A program made the translations under genes and the position numbers. DNA of 23,505 bases from Gyrodactylus bullatarudis (Eukaryota > Platyhelminthes > Monogenea > Gyrodactylidea > Gyrodactylidae), in assembly GCA_012064415.1 (NCBI GenBank), contig SSNU01000066.1, positions 1 to 23,505 of the forward strand, read 5' to 3'. The notes below the pieces were generated by a model that did not search any database, was not told where the DNA came from, and was given only the letters and a program-made list of their open reading frames with translations. Within the stretch, counting starts at the first letter, position 1. Each line of letters begins with the position of its first letter. Shown in pieces: positions 8,961-18,114 of the stretch.

Positions 8961-9275
8961 CGGTCTTCTTTTTATGTAGGGATCAATTGGTAACTGTCCA
9001 CTTTCTCTTCTCCTCTTTCTGCTTGTTTTGCAGATTGCATTGGATACTGTTTTAGATGTGCTAATTATGGGTTGAGATTTGATTTGATTATCAACTTCCG
9101 TTGATTTCTCGTTTTTGTCACTTGATTTCTCGTCCACATAAATTATCGGTGTTGTGACGTTGATGCCAATTAGCTGATTAGTAGTTTCCACTACTTTCTC
9201 GTAGGTTTCACTTTGGGTTGCTGCGGCATAGGATGGGGGATTTTGGGTTGATGTAAATTGGGGAATTCCCCTCTA
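8952..9275 (-). CDS. retroelement-type ORF fragment with basic C-terminus
   Basis: A minus-strand frame open from just after a TAG near 9275 down to a stop at 8952, without an ATG at its start (the first near-start is GTG at 9191). Visible features: NPPSYAAAT near the beginning, a segment rich in Lys, Glu and Asp in the middle, and a basic cluster SRKRRRES followed by YIKRR near the end. The composition resembles the accessory or gag-like ORF of retroelements. A related frame with ARKRCASNSP precedes the other Penelope-type promoter at 16926-17114 at the same relative position, so it belongs to the same mobile family. I cannot assign a domain. Confidence 0.4.
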
Positions 9276-9391
9276 GCACTTTCGCTATTTTGGCGAGTTT
9301 TTTGCTGAATCTTTGTTTGCCTTTGATCCCTAGTTGGTTTGTCAGGATTTTTTGTTTACAAAGGTTGGGCTGGAGTTTAATATTTAATATT

Positions 9392-9558
9392 TATGTTTTT
9401 ATACAAGAATAATAATATAATTGCATCTTGTTAATATGTTTTTTTTTGTTTTTTTCTTTCTTTCGTTGATAAAGAGTTGGTACATATATGATAACTAGTA
9501 TCAAAGCATTTGTAATTTACGGTCAGGCATTATACCTTATGAAGATAAATAGTATTTT
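9392..9558. repeat. direct repeat R2 (167 bp), pair with 8550-8708
   Basis: Second copy of R1. The only clear difference is in the poly-T/TTTC run (about 9439-9460), which is 8 bp longer. The sequences outside the pair are not alike. Confidence 0.9.
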
Positions 9559-10097
9559 TTAACAATCTGTTCATTAGTTTCTCTTCATTTATATTGTTTC
9601 TCTTCCTGAAACAATCACTTTATATCAGTTAATCGTTCATTATGAAATAAATTTAATCGACATGTCCCTTTTTTAATTTGTTGATAATAATAATAACTTC
9701 AGTTTGTTTTTATTTTAGAAATATTTTCACAAGCTGATGGTAAAGATTCCCACAGCAATAGACAGCCTTTTATTCTGTGTATTTGATTTTTTTTCGAAAT
9801 TAATTATGGGCTGAAAAATATCATGAGGAGAGCAGTGAATTATTATTATTTTTTTATGTCTTTGCAATGACTCTAGATACATGATATTTCAAGCTACTTT
9901 CAACAAATTAGTTTGTGACTGGTAAATTTTATCTTTTTAATTCTCATGATCAGTGAAGACTTTGATATTTATGAAGTGTCAGTTGAGAAGAATAGAAAGG
10001 AATGAATATGAAAAATGATTAGCAAAACAAAAAATATCTTCACAAGACATATTTTGAGTAATTTAATGTTGATTTACTAAATATTTTGATACTAGTG
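9559..10097. other. AT-rich stretch without recognisable gene
   Basis: No frame, RNA gene or element end recognised between repeat R2 and the left end of the pogo-type transposon. Confidence 0.5.
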
Positions 10098-10295
10098 CAG
10101 GTGAAGGACCCGTTTTCTTTCCCATTCTGCCCAAATTATCAATCGTACTTGTATAATATATCAAACTGGGGAGTTTTTTCCACCAATGAAAGGGCGTTAA
10201 ACCAACAACCAATGAAATTAAAGTATACCTAAATTCTGAATTTTTCACTGAATACTAACTCCATCGGCAATTACATGCGTAATTTAATAAATAGG
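10098..10295 (+). repeat. left terminal inverted repeat of the pogo-type transposon
   Basis: Complementary to 12358-12555. Starts CAGGTGAAGG. Within it lie two CCAATGAAA motifs (about 10172 and 10209). Confidence 0.9.
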
Positions 10296-10928
10296 ACATT
10301 TATTTTTATATAAACGCCTCTAAAACTTGATTATTTTTGTTTGAGATGCTAAAATTTTCAACATCTCATTTCCAATAGAAGTTAGCTTTGTGGTTATCGT
10401 ACAGTCATAATTTTAGTCTCATAAGATAGAGCTTCAAAAACTATAAATTATTGCAAATTTCCATGATTATATCATAATGATCATAATAATAATGGAAACT
10501 AAATGAACTCGAGTTTCACAAACTAAAAATCTTTTTTTAAATCCCTTTTCAAATCAAAAACCATGCCATGATGATTCACATTGGGAATAATTATCACCGC
10601 ACAATACAGCCTTACAAAAAGGGTTTATGACACTAATCTACAATGTCAAATCTACACACCCAAAAGACTATGTAATTCTCATTCAATTGTTTATTTAGAA
10701 ACCCCTCTTTTTCTCACAACAAAATGTCAATGCTTAGAATAACAAATGAGACCCCTTTTTTCAATCGTTCATTGAAAATACTCAACATATTGCATCATCT
10801 ATCAGACGAGGCTATAGTAAATCCTCACCCTGTTTTAACTTTGATAACTATTGGTTCATTCTACATTCGAATCATTGTTTTGTATCGTATTTATGATTGT
10901 TCCCAAACATACATCAATTAAATCAAAA

Positions 10929-12318
10929 ATGAAACCTTTTACTAACTCTGAGAAATACCAAATCATCACTGAATTTGAAAATTCTGTTATGGGTTTCAGA
11001 TCCTTCGCCCATATGAAGGGAATAAGTATTTCTACCTTAAAGCGCTGGATTTCTGATAAAAACAAGATTGTCACAAATCTCAATTACGATTATCAAGATA
11101 GATTCATAAGACTCAGAAATTCCATAATGGATAGGTTGAAAGCATTGATGGCCATTGGACGTATAATATCAAGATCAGATGTTAAATCTGCAATAGAGTT
11201 TGCTGCAGATTCATGCAATATAGAAAANNNNNNNNNNNNNNNNNNNNNNNNNNNNNNNNNNNNNNNNNNNNNNNNNNNNNNNNNNNNNNNNNNNNNNNNN
11301 NNNNNNNNNNNNNNNNNNNNNNNNNNNNNNNNNNNNNNNNNNNNNNNNNNNNNNNNNNNNNNNNNNNNNNNNNNNNNNNNNNNNNNNNNNNNNNNNNNNN
11401 NNNNNNNNNNNNNNNNNNNNNNNNNNNNNNNNNNNNNNNNNNNNNNNNNNNNNNNNNNNNNNNNNNNNNNNNNNNNNNNNNNNNNNNNNNNNNNNNNNNN
11501 NNNNNNNNNNNNNNNNNNNNNNNNNNNNNNNNNNNNNNNNNNNNNNNNNNNNNNNNNNNNNNNNNNNNNNNNNNNNNNNNNNNNNNNAGCTGTTTTCTGC
11601 GTCAGTGCCACAGGGGAGAAGAAGAAACTTTTTATAATTGGTAAATCGAAAAACCCAAGATGCTTTAAAAATCATCCAAATTTGCGCATTAACGTTAAAT
11701 ATGATGCTAACGCTAACGCCTGGATGACAAGTGAACTGTTCACTAAACATTTAATGGCCTGGGACAGAGCTTTATCCCGCAGAAGATTAGTAAGGGATCG
11801 AAAGATAGTTTTATTCCTTGATCAATGTAGAGGCCATGGTTCAGCTCAAGAACTACAATCCAAATTAAGGAACATCAAGGTAAGAATCAATTCTAATTGT
11901 TATAGCTTATCTTTTTTCCTGCCAACTCAACATCAGTGCTACAACCTATTGAATTATCAAAGCGGGATACAATAAGCTTTTGGATGAAAAACGTCGATTA
12001 CAAGAAGCACCAGTTGAAGATATTTCAAAAATAGTCAATCTTGCTGATGCGATCAACATGGCAAATCAAGTTTGGGATAGCATACGGCCTGAAACTATTA
12101 TAAAATGTTGGGAAAATACCGGTTTATTGCCAGAAACGGGTGAAATGGAACTGTCTATTGAAGAAAAGAAGAAGATTCTGGATGACTTAGTTGAAATTTT
12201 ATTGGTCTTAAAATATAAAGGCTCTAAAAATTTGATTGAAATTTGTGAAATTTGGAAAAAAACGAGAATTGAAACAAGTCAAGTGTTTATGATTTTAATG
12301 AATAGAAACTCTCAATAA
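10929..12318 (+). pseudogene. pogo/Tigger-type transposase (gapped, frameshifted)
   Basis: Cuts and pastes the element by binding its ends. The N-terminus (MKPFTNSEKYQIITEFENS, then GISISTLKRWISDK) is a psq/CENP-B-type helix-turn-helix, followed by a second binding region with LRNSIMDRL...G..ISRSDV. The first catalytic region is lost in the N run (11228-11587). The rest shows VLFLDQCRGH (second catalytic Asp), NIK, then IFFPANSTSVLQPIE after a 26-bp GT...AG segment (11880-11905), and finally NLADAINMANQVWDSIRPET and CWENTGLLPE, all standard for pogo DDE transposases. A small deletion at 11951-11953 changes frame exactly where the third acidic residue of the QPxDxG motif should be. Start chosen at 10929, the Met just before the conserved N-terminus. 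Confidence 0.85.
11228..11587. other. assembly gap (360 Ns)
   Basis: A run of Ns inside the transposase. Its true length and content are unknown; the reading frame appears to continue across it in the same phase, which may be fortuitous. Confidence 0.99.
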
Positions 12319-12357
12319 AGGCTATTTTAAAAAAAGATGGAGTTAAAAAATAAATTT

Positions 12358-12555
12358 CCTATTTATTAAATTACGCATGTAATTGCCGATGAAGTTAGTA
12401 TTCAGTGTAAAATTCAGAATTTAGGTATATTTTAATTTCATTGGTTGTTGGTTTAACGCCCTTTCATTGGTGGAAAAAACTCCCCAGTTTGATATATTAT
12501 ACAAGTACGATTGATAATTTGGGCAGAATGGGAAAGAAAACGGGTCCTTCACCTG
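12358..12555 (-). repeat. right terminal inverted repeat of the pogo-type transposon
   Basis: Complement of 10098-10295; a handful of substitutions separate the two. Ends CCTTCACCTG followed by TATATA. Confidence 0.9.
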
Positions 12556-13018
12556 TATATATAATATACTTCTTTAAAATATACTTTAAGAAGAATCTGG
12601 TATTGTATATGTAACAGCATAGTTACCACAACCTTTTAATGTTCCTTAAAAACCTTATTTATTTTTAACGTTACTCAATAGTAATAATGTAAAAATACAA
12701 ACTCTTATGTACACGATCCCTATTGACCAATCATATTAAAGAACCCTTATTAACCAATAAGATCAATGGAGGTTAATTTGTTTAATCACGTGGGTACACA
12801 GTTCATATTTCTCTGTGTACACCTCGTGGTAAGTCGTCAAAACTATGAATCTCTCCTCTTCTTATCTAATGTACTTTTATTAGCCTTTTCTGTCATATTG
12901 CATTATCACACAAGCTATACAGTCCTCATCAAATACATGACTTTGCCTACCACATCATCTTCTTACATACCAACCACCACATATATAAATTTAATAATAA
13001 TAACTTCTTTTTTTTGTT
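12556..13018. other. intergenic stretch with two CCAAT boxes and a hairpin
   Basis: No gene. Two CCAAT motifs (about 12725 and 12752) precede a CACGTG E-box and a hairpin in which GTACACAG (12794-12801) pairs with CTGTGTAC (12813-12820), with CACG/CGTG outside it. It looks like a decayed promoter, possibly from a mobile element, but no frame follows. Confidence 0.4.
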
Positions 13019-13735
13019 TTAGTTTATAAATCTGGTTTTAATTTCTTGAGAGAACTCTTCCAAGTTTTTTCTCTTTAAAGAATTAGGTAGTTTATCAAAG
13101 TGTTTTTTACATCGATTAAATATAGCTAGATTTTTTACATGTCCTTCATTTCTGTATCGTTCTCTAAGTCTAGAGATTCTCTCGGGCCTCAGGGATTTTC
13201 TAATAAGTATGAGACTTTTTATATCTCTTCGAATTTTGATAGACTCTAAGGGTTGACCAAGAAGGGCAGACAGTTTGTTTCGAAAAGTTCTGGCGACTCT
13301 CTGAAACTTCTTGGACCATTCAATTTTTTCTGGGTTCTAACATCCAGAGCAGAACTCGACAACAGTTCGGGCCACCATTTTGAATAAGAATACCTTCATA
13401 AAGTCATTTTTTATACATTTGTGTATTTGTATACATCTGCTGACAAAAGACCTATAGATTTCCTTATAATGTCCTGTAAAATCAAGAAAATTATCGTATT
13501 TAACTCCTAAATCACGAACCGTGAATTTGGGGTTTATTATTTTATCATTAATACATATATTATTCCATGAGTAAAAAGGGGTTGATGCCAGTTATAAGAA
13601 TATAAAAATATTAGAATTCTGGTTGCATCAACCCCTTTTTACTCATGGAATTATCTGTAGCTCAACTAAAAACAGAGATCAAAGAGTTTCTCTCTCGAAA
13701 CATATATTATTATTGATAGGAGTTATTGTGAATAG
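13019..13735 (-). pseudogene. LINE RT C-terminal end, minus-strand copy 2
   Basis: Same family as 3730-4141, aligned over several hundred bases. On the minus strand it reads the thumb motif (RTVVEFCSGC, here interrupted by a stop where copy 1 has Trp, then NPEKIEWSKKFQRVARTF), continues through SLRPERISRLRERYRNEG and ends EEFSQEIKTRFIN followed by a stop at 13019-13021. An A-rich tract with (TTA) repeats follows directly in minus-strand sense, so this is the true 3' end of the element with almost no 3' UTR. The copy is truncated at about 13735 and interrupted by an insertion at 13565-13699. Confidence 0.8.
13553..13711. mobile_element. 135-bp insertion with 12-bp target duplication and 24-bp inverted repeat
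   Basis: The LINE sequence is interrupted by 13565-13699, flanked by ACATATATTATT on both sides (13553-13564 and 13700-13711). Comparison with LINE copy 1 confirms the uninterrupted target. The insert opens with CCATGAGTAAAAAGGGG... (13565-13588), perfectly complementary to 13625-13648. After the second arm a frame starts at ATG 13645 (MELSVAQLKTEIKEFLSRN) and leaves the insert in phase. It looks like the 5' leader and first codons of an unidentified retroelement with an inverted copy of its leader joined on. Confidence 0.75.
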
Positions 13736-13759
13736 TATATAATCAGAGCCCGGGATAAA

Positions 13760-14608
13760 ATTCTCTTTTACTAAAAAAAGCTTATTCAACTCAACATTTG
13801 CCCTCATATAATCAATCTAACAATGTTTTTTTTCTCTCTAATCGGAAACAATTTGTTTCCTTTAACTCCACTAGTAAACTTGAATCAATCAACTCGGGTG
13901 TTCCCCAGGGTTCAATAATCGGCCCTCTTCTCTTTAATATTTGTTTCGCTGATATTCAGCTCCCGGAGAACATAGAGGGTGTTCTCCTTAAATTTGCTGA
14001 CGACTTCAAGTTCGTCTTCAAGGTAAAAAATTCCCTTGATAGAATAAAAATAAATCACAACTTCTATCTTCTTAAAGGTTCCCTTGAGGCCATGGGGCTC
14101 TATATTAATAGAGATAAATGTAAATTATTACTCCCATGCGGTCTCCCTCTCGGAATCTCTTCTACTTCCTGGAGAAATTGTCTCCTTAACTTTGGACCTG
14201 GGTTTCAGTATCTCTGATGGACTTAAAATTGACCCTCTCTCTAATCTCCTTAAAATAAAAACCTCAATTTTCTCAATTCTTAAATTCTCTAGGTCCGTTT
14301 ATCTAAAGCTTAAGGCTTTCAAAGCTTTAGTCTTAAATAACCTTGACTATATCTCTCCCCTTGTTCCCTCACTAACTTTTGAAAAATCTCTCGAGATTGA
14401 ACATATTCAATCTAGATTCCTCTATTTCTTATATCCAGATTTAGAATCCTATGATTCTCGCATATTAATCTCTGGGCTTAACCCTCTCTGGGTTTGAAGA
14501 TATGCCATCATTGTTAAATCATTTGCTAAATCTGTTAACATATTTGAAAATTCATATAACCTCAGAAACCCCCTCTTTTTCAAATCACTATTTACTATCT
14601 TCATATAA
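13760..14608 (+). pseudogene. LINE reverse transcriptase fragment, plus-strand copy 2
   Basis: Starts abruptly in the middle of an RT. Visible: RKQFVSFNSTSKLESINSG, VPQGSIIGPLLFNICFADI and the catalytic FADDFKFVFKV (about 13995-14030), then MGLYINRDKCKLLLP. A frame change near 14140-14210 leads to the thumb region (LKAFKALVLNNLDYISPLVP) and IEHIQSRFLYFLYP. A further stop at 14495 precedes the C-terminus, which ends at 14608. Missing the N-terminal half, it is a 5'-truncated, decayed insert lying head-on against the minus-strand LINE copy 2. Confidence 0.8.
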
Positions 14609-14644
14609 TATGATTGATAAAAAATATTTATGACCGTGATGAAT

Positions 14645-15700
14645 ATAGATTTCAAATTTGGTGGACAGTTCTACAAGCAAATCGATGGTGTAGCAATGGA
14701 AAGTCCTATTGGCCCACTCCTTGCAGCAATTTATCGAAAGTTCACGTCTATATGTTAGATACCTTGATGACACTTTTCTGGTGATGGACGGTAATGAGAT
14801 TTGTCAAAACTTGAACACAATCGACCAAAATGTCAAGTTAACGAATGAGATGGAAGAAGAAGGCAAACTTAATTTCCTTGATCTTGAAATTTCGCGGAAC
14901 GGTACAATCGCAATAACAAAAATATACAGGAAGACGAGCGTTCCAACACAGTTCTTACCATTTATAGTCTTTCGCCAAAAGAAACCAAAAAGAGTTTCGT
15001 AAGCAATGCCTTCCTCAATATTGACAGACTTGTGTCAACTGAATACGTTAAGGAAGAAAGAACCAAACTTAAAGACATCCTTAAACAAGATGGCTATCCG
15101 GAGTGTTTTATTGAAAAAAATTCCGATCCCAAAGATAAAATCAGAGAAGAAGATGACGATAATCCAATACATCTAGTTCTTCCTTTCAAAGGAGATGTTA
15201 GTAGATCTATTGTTAACAACAAGTTAATCAATATCTAAAACGAACTGAAACTAATCTCAAAGACGTCCAAGCTCATCAATGGTAGAAACAAAGACCATAA
15301 AGTTCATAAAGGAGTAATCTATCAATTTGTTTGTGCGTGTGGATCTTCATATGTTGGTTAAACAACCAGAACACTTGGTGAAAGAGTGAGAGAACACTTA
15401 AGGCCGAAGTACAACAGTGCAGTCCAACAGCATATCCAAGCAACAGGACACAGCGCAGATGCTTCTAATTTTAAGATCCTCTATCAAGTTAATCCAAGCG
15501 AATCCAGTTAAGTGAGGCAAACCAACCTTGGGTGTGCGGAAGGACATTTCATCACCAAGTTGAAACCAGATTTGTACGTCCAAAAAGAATTGGCGAGAAA
15601 ATTGGGATTCAAGGGTCGAGATGTTCACATAAAGCGCAAACAAATCAAGAAAATAAGTAAAATTCTTGAACCCACAACAGATATATATAATAGTGATTAA
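14645..15700 (+). pseudogene. Penelope-like element, RT end plus GIY-YIG endonuclease (copy 1)
   Basis: Penelope-like elements couple a telomerase-related RT to a C-terminal GIY-YIG nuclease, and both parts are visible. RT: FKFGGQFYKQIDGVAM and SPIGPLLA (about 14650-14730), then after a frameshift YVRYLDDTFLV with the catalytic DD (about 14750-14790) and KLNFLDLEISR. After another shift come the linker LPFKGDVSRSIVNNK (about 15180-15220), the nuclease core VIYQFVCACGSSYVG (about 15317-15360), TTRTLGERVREH, and the C-terminal EGHFITKLKPDLYVQKE and GFKGRDVH. At least two in-frame stops and two frameshifts make it inactive; the N-terminal half is absent. It ends at the stop at 15698-15700. Confidence 0.88.
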
Positions 15701-16025
15701 AATTATATTTCGCCAGGTCTCTTCTAGCCTGGTTGACACATAAATACTATCATAATGCGAAATTTTTGTGCACTTTCATTGGTTGAGTTGATTGTAAATC
15801 GCATCAAAGAAGTTCTCTTCTCATTTCACTTTTTGCCTGTTCAGAATTGCAACAATTTGTAACTGACCAGTGAAACCTCTTAGTCACTGGGCGATTTTCG
15901 TTCTTTCTTTTATTACTAGTTGCAGTGAGGCTTGTAATCTATCAACTATTATCAACTCTTGAGTTTCAATTATTGCCAACTATGGACCTGTTGCTGGGGC
16001 GGACTTCTAGATATTAACAATTTGA
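15701..16025. other. junction between two tail-to-tail Penelope-like copies
   Basis: Non-coding. It must contain the 3' untranslated ends of one or both elements. I see a possible imperfect stem around CCAGTGAAACCTCTTAGTCACTGG (two arms, 15867-15892) but no clear hammerhead core or target duplication. Confidence 0.35.
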
Positions 16026-16870
16026 CTACAGCCAACTTCTCATTATTTTTACTTCAACTTTTGGTTCCAGAATTTTGCTAATTTTTGTTAGTTTTTTGCT
16101 TTCTGTATGAACATCGCGACCTTTGAAACCAAGTTCCGATGCTAAAATATGGCTTGCATTTCGTTTTGTAGTGGCTTTCTGCGCTGTTCATCATAGATTC
16201 TCTCACATGACAGGGGACAATTCGATCGACTTTCCGCGCAATTTTTTTCTCTTTTTCCCTCACATACATACAACAATCGACATAAAAAGTTTTTAAATTA
16301 ATATTTTGTACAATGAATCAAGGGTACACCGTTGTCTGATCGTCTATTTCGTATTGTTAGCCAATACATCACCTTTGAAGGGCAGCGTGACCATAATTCT
16401 ATTTTCAATTTCTTCTTCGACCACAATTATCTCTTCCCTTTTCAACATATTCTCAATAAAATCTCCCGGGTAATAGTATTTATTTTCGTGTTTTGCGAAA
16501 ATCTCAGAAACTGAATACGATTCAGAGATTCTAAGACCAGATACAGAATTTGCATCAAATTTCGCACCAGGATCATTTTAGTTTATTTTGAAATCCCACG
16601 ATCGAAATAAAAGTAACACTCCGTGTTATCAGTAAAATTACTGAAATCTTTTTATCATTTTGCTGACTAATGTCTTGCATTTTGTAGGTAGAAAACGAAA
16701 ATAGATTCTGGGTGAATATGAGCTCTTTATTTTCGTCGGTTCTCATCAGACCCTACACCGACATGAATATTTATTCAGAATATTATTCAATGAAACGAAA
16801 AGTTCTTTTGGGCCAATCAGAGCATTTATTTTTATCCGGATGGGAGTAGGAGGGGCTAGTTGGGTAGACT
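16026..16870 (-). mobile_element. Penelope-like element, internally deleted copy B with 5' and 3' ends
   Basis: Read on the minus strand, from 16870: C-rich block, inverted CCAAT box (TGATTGG), TATA-like AATAAATATT, hammerhead-like motif (16762-16730), leader, ATG at 16680 (MQDISQQNDKKIS..., 35 codons). The RT is absent. The next recognisable part is the RT-nuclease linker VTLPFKGDVLANN (about 16400-16350), matching LPFKGDVSRSIVNN of copy 1, then ESHYKTKCKPYF and, one frame over, ASELGFKGRDVHTESK..KISKILEP (about 16150-16050), matching the copy 1 C-terminus, with a stop at 16026. It shows that the promoter/hammerhead fragments elsewhere in this window are Penelope 5' ends. Confidence 0.75.
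16730..16762 (-). ncRNA. hammerhead-like motif with co-varying stem, copy B
   Basis: Minus strand GTCGG...GGTCTGATGAGAA...CCGAC then GAAA. Same layout as copy A but with U-A in place of C-G at one position of the stem, keeping the pairing. It lies about 15-20 bases downstream of the TATA-like element and about 50 bases before the ATG. Confidence 0.45.
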
Positions 16871-16925
16871 TCTGACTGTAGGTGTTACACCTTTCTATCT
16901 CTTTTTGAAATATGTTTCTATTCCA

Positions 16926-17114
16926 CTAGACCCCTTGGAGATTTTCCCTTGATTTTAGTTGCTTGGGTGAATTTGAAGCACATCTTTTCCGGGCGGGGTT
17001 TGAGGATCCATTTGTCTCCAAGGGCTGGGAGTAGTACCTTTTCTTATATGCTAGGACATCATTGGCGAGCTGTTCCTTTGCTGATGCGGAGTTATCGTTG
17101 TTTTTGGGCACCAA
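16926..17114 (-). CDS. retroelement-type ORF fragment with basic cluster
   Basis: Minus-strand frame of 62 residues (MVPKNNDNSASAKEQL...) with a basic cluster NPARKRCASNSPKQLKSR before its stop at 16926. It lies just upstream (minus-strand sense) of the Penelope-type promoter B, at the same place as the 8952-9275 frame relative to promoter A, and has a similar C-terminal composition. It is probably a remnant of the same mobile family. No domain recognised. Confidence 0.3.
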   Translation of the reverse strand: MVPKNNDNSASAKEQLANDVLAYKKRYYSQPLETNGSSNPARKRCASNSPKQLKSRENLQGV

Positions 17115-17395
17115 AGTTGCCTTATTTTCATGTTGGGTTGTGCTTGATGTAATCTTTTTATTGAGAAATCTTACGCCTCTCTCTTGGTTTTCTACAGATA
17201 TTCTAATACATGCCAGAAATCAACATAGTCGTGTAGCATGCGAACAACATTAAAATATCAATAAGTAGTTTAGTTTTCTAATATTCTAAGTACTAACAGC
17301 GTAAATCTAGAAATTAAAATATAGTTCCTATTCCGTTGTTTTCTATTCTTATCTTGAAAGAGCCTTAGAAAAAAGTTAGTCAAATTTTCATCACT

Positions 17396-18114
17396 ATGGA
17401 GGATCACAATATTGATTTGAACGAGAATATTCCTAAACCATATGAAGATCTTCTCAAAGCTATAAATGATGAAAAAATTAATATTGATCAATTTCTCGAT
17501 ATGCGTGACGATCTATGCAATAGAGGTAAACTTGGAGAATATTTCAATGATCTCTTTTTTCTAAATCTACGTTTCCAGGACCCAAAATGGCATGAATATA
17601 TTCTTCATTTTTGCTTGGAGCTTCACTCTCGTAGAAACAAAGAATTCCAAAAAGAAACTTTAAAGGAAAAGAAGATCATTTATTGTTACCGCTATTTTTT
17701 GAATGAGAGCAACATTTGTGGAAAACTCATCTCTCTTACACCAGCAGAAATATGCCTCATTAAATTAGATACACGATGCATGAAAATTTACCAAAATTTC
17801 ATATTCTGTCAAATATCCCTTGCGGATTTTAAAAGTTATTGTATTAGCAACAAAGAATTTTTTTCATCACCTTATCTGAGATCTGTAATCATAGAACTTA
17901 TGAGACTGAGAATTGGATTCCATAGTTTACGCGATATCGTTGATAAATACATCAATATAATCAGTGATAAAAAATATTCGATCAAATCTTTTTGGGGATT
18001 AGTTGATTATCAAACATGTATTAAAAATATAATTACGAGTCCTGAGGAATTAGATCTATCTCATTGTATATTGATGCTTGAAAAGTATGTCACATTTATC
18101 TACTTAACTTATGA
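17396..18114 (+). CDS. cysteine-rich module 2: ATG-containing exon, function unknown
   Basis: Homologous to modules 1 and 3. The frame starts at ATG 17396 after an in-frame TAG (17366-17368) and ends at a donor GTGAGTGAT (18115) that overlaps the apparent stop TGA (18116-18118). Shared landmarks: DDLCNRGKLGEYFNDLFFLNL, CYRYFLNESNICGKLI, RCMKIYQNFIFC, then F..YC about 10 residues on. The third quarter diverges strongly (FWGLVDYQTC). Its first 20 residues (MEDHNIDLNENIPK) extend beyond the acceptor-defined start of the other two, so this may be a first coding exon, though it has no signal peptide. The region PYEDLLKAINDEK aligns with residues upstream of the first ATG in modules 1 and 3, supporting their acceptor starts. 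If unspliced, it is a 240-residue protein. Confidence 0.7.

Larger units (their letters stand above)
10098..12555 (+). mobile_element. pogo/Tigger-type DNA transposon with long terminal inverted repeats
   Basis: The ends are inverted repeats beginning CAGGTGAAGGACCCG (10098) and its complement ending at 12555; the match extends about 198 bp inward on each side (10098-10295 and 12358-12555) with only a few mismatches. Inside is a pogo-like transposase (10929-12318). The right flank is TA and the left flank TG, consistent with a TA target duplication in which one copy has mutated. The 2.46-kb length includes a 360-base assembly gap. Inverted repeats of this length are long for the pogo group, whose ends are usually short. 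The transposase is broken, so the copy is dead. Confidence 0.88.

Noticed and set aside
8782..8979. Plus-strand frame of 65 residues
   Set aside because: Antisense to the Penelope-type promoter and hammerhead-like motif; starts without ATG support and has no domain.
10063..10248. Minus-strand frame of 61 residues
   Set aside because: Lies inside the terminal inverted repeat of the pogo-type element; a shadow of the repeat with no domain.
15867..15892. Hammerhead at the 3' end of Penelope copy 1
   Set aside because: A stem can be drawn (CCAGTGA facing TCACTGG) but neither CTGANGA nor the GAAA strand is in the right place.
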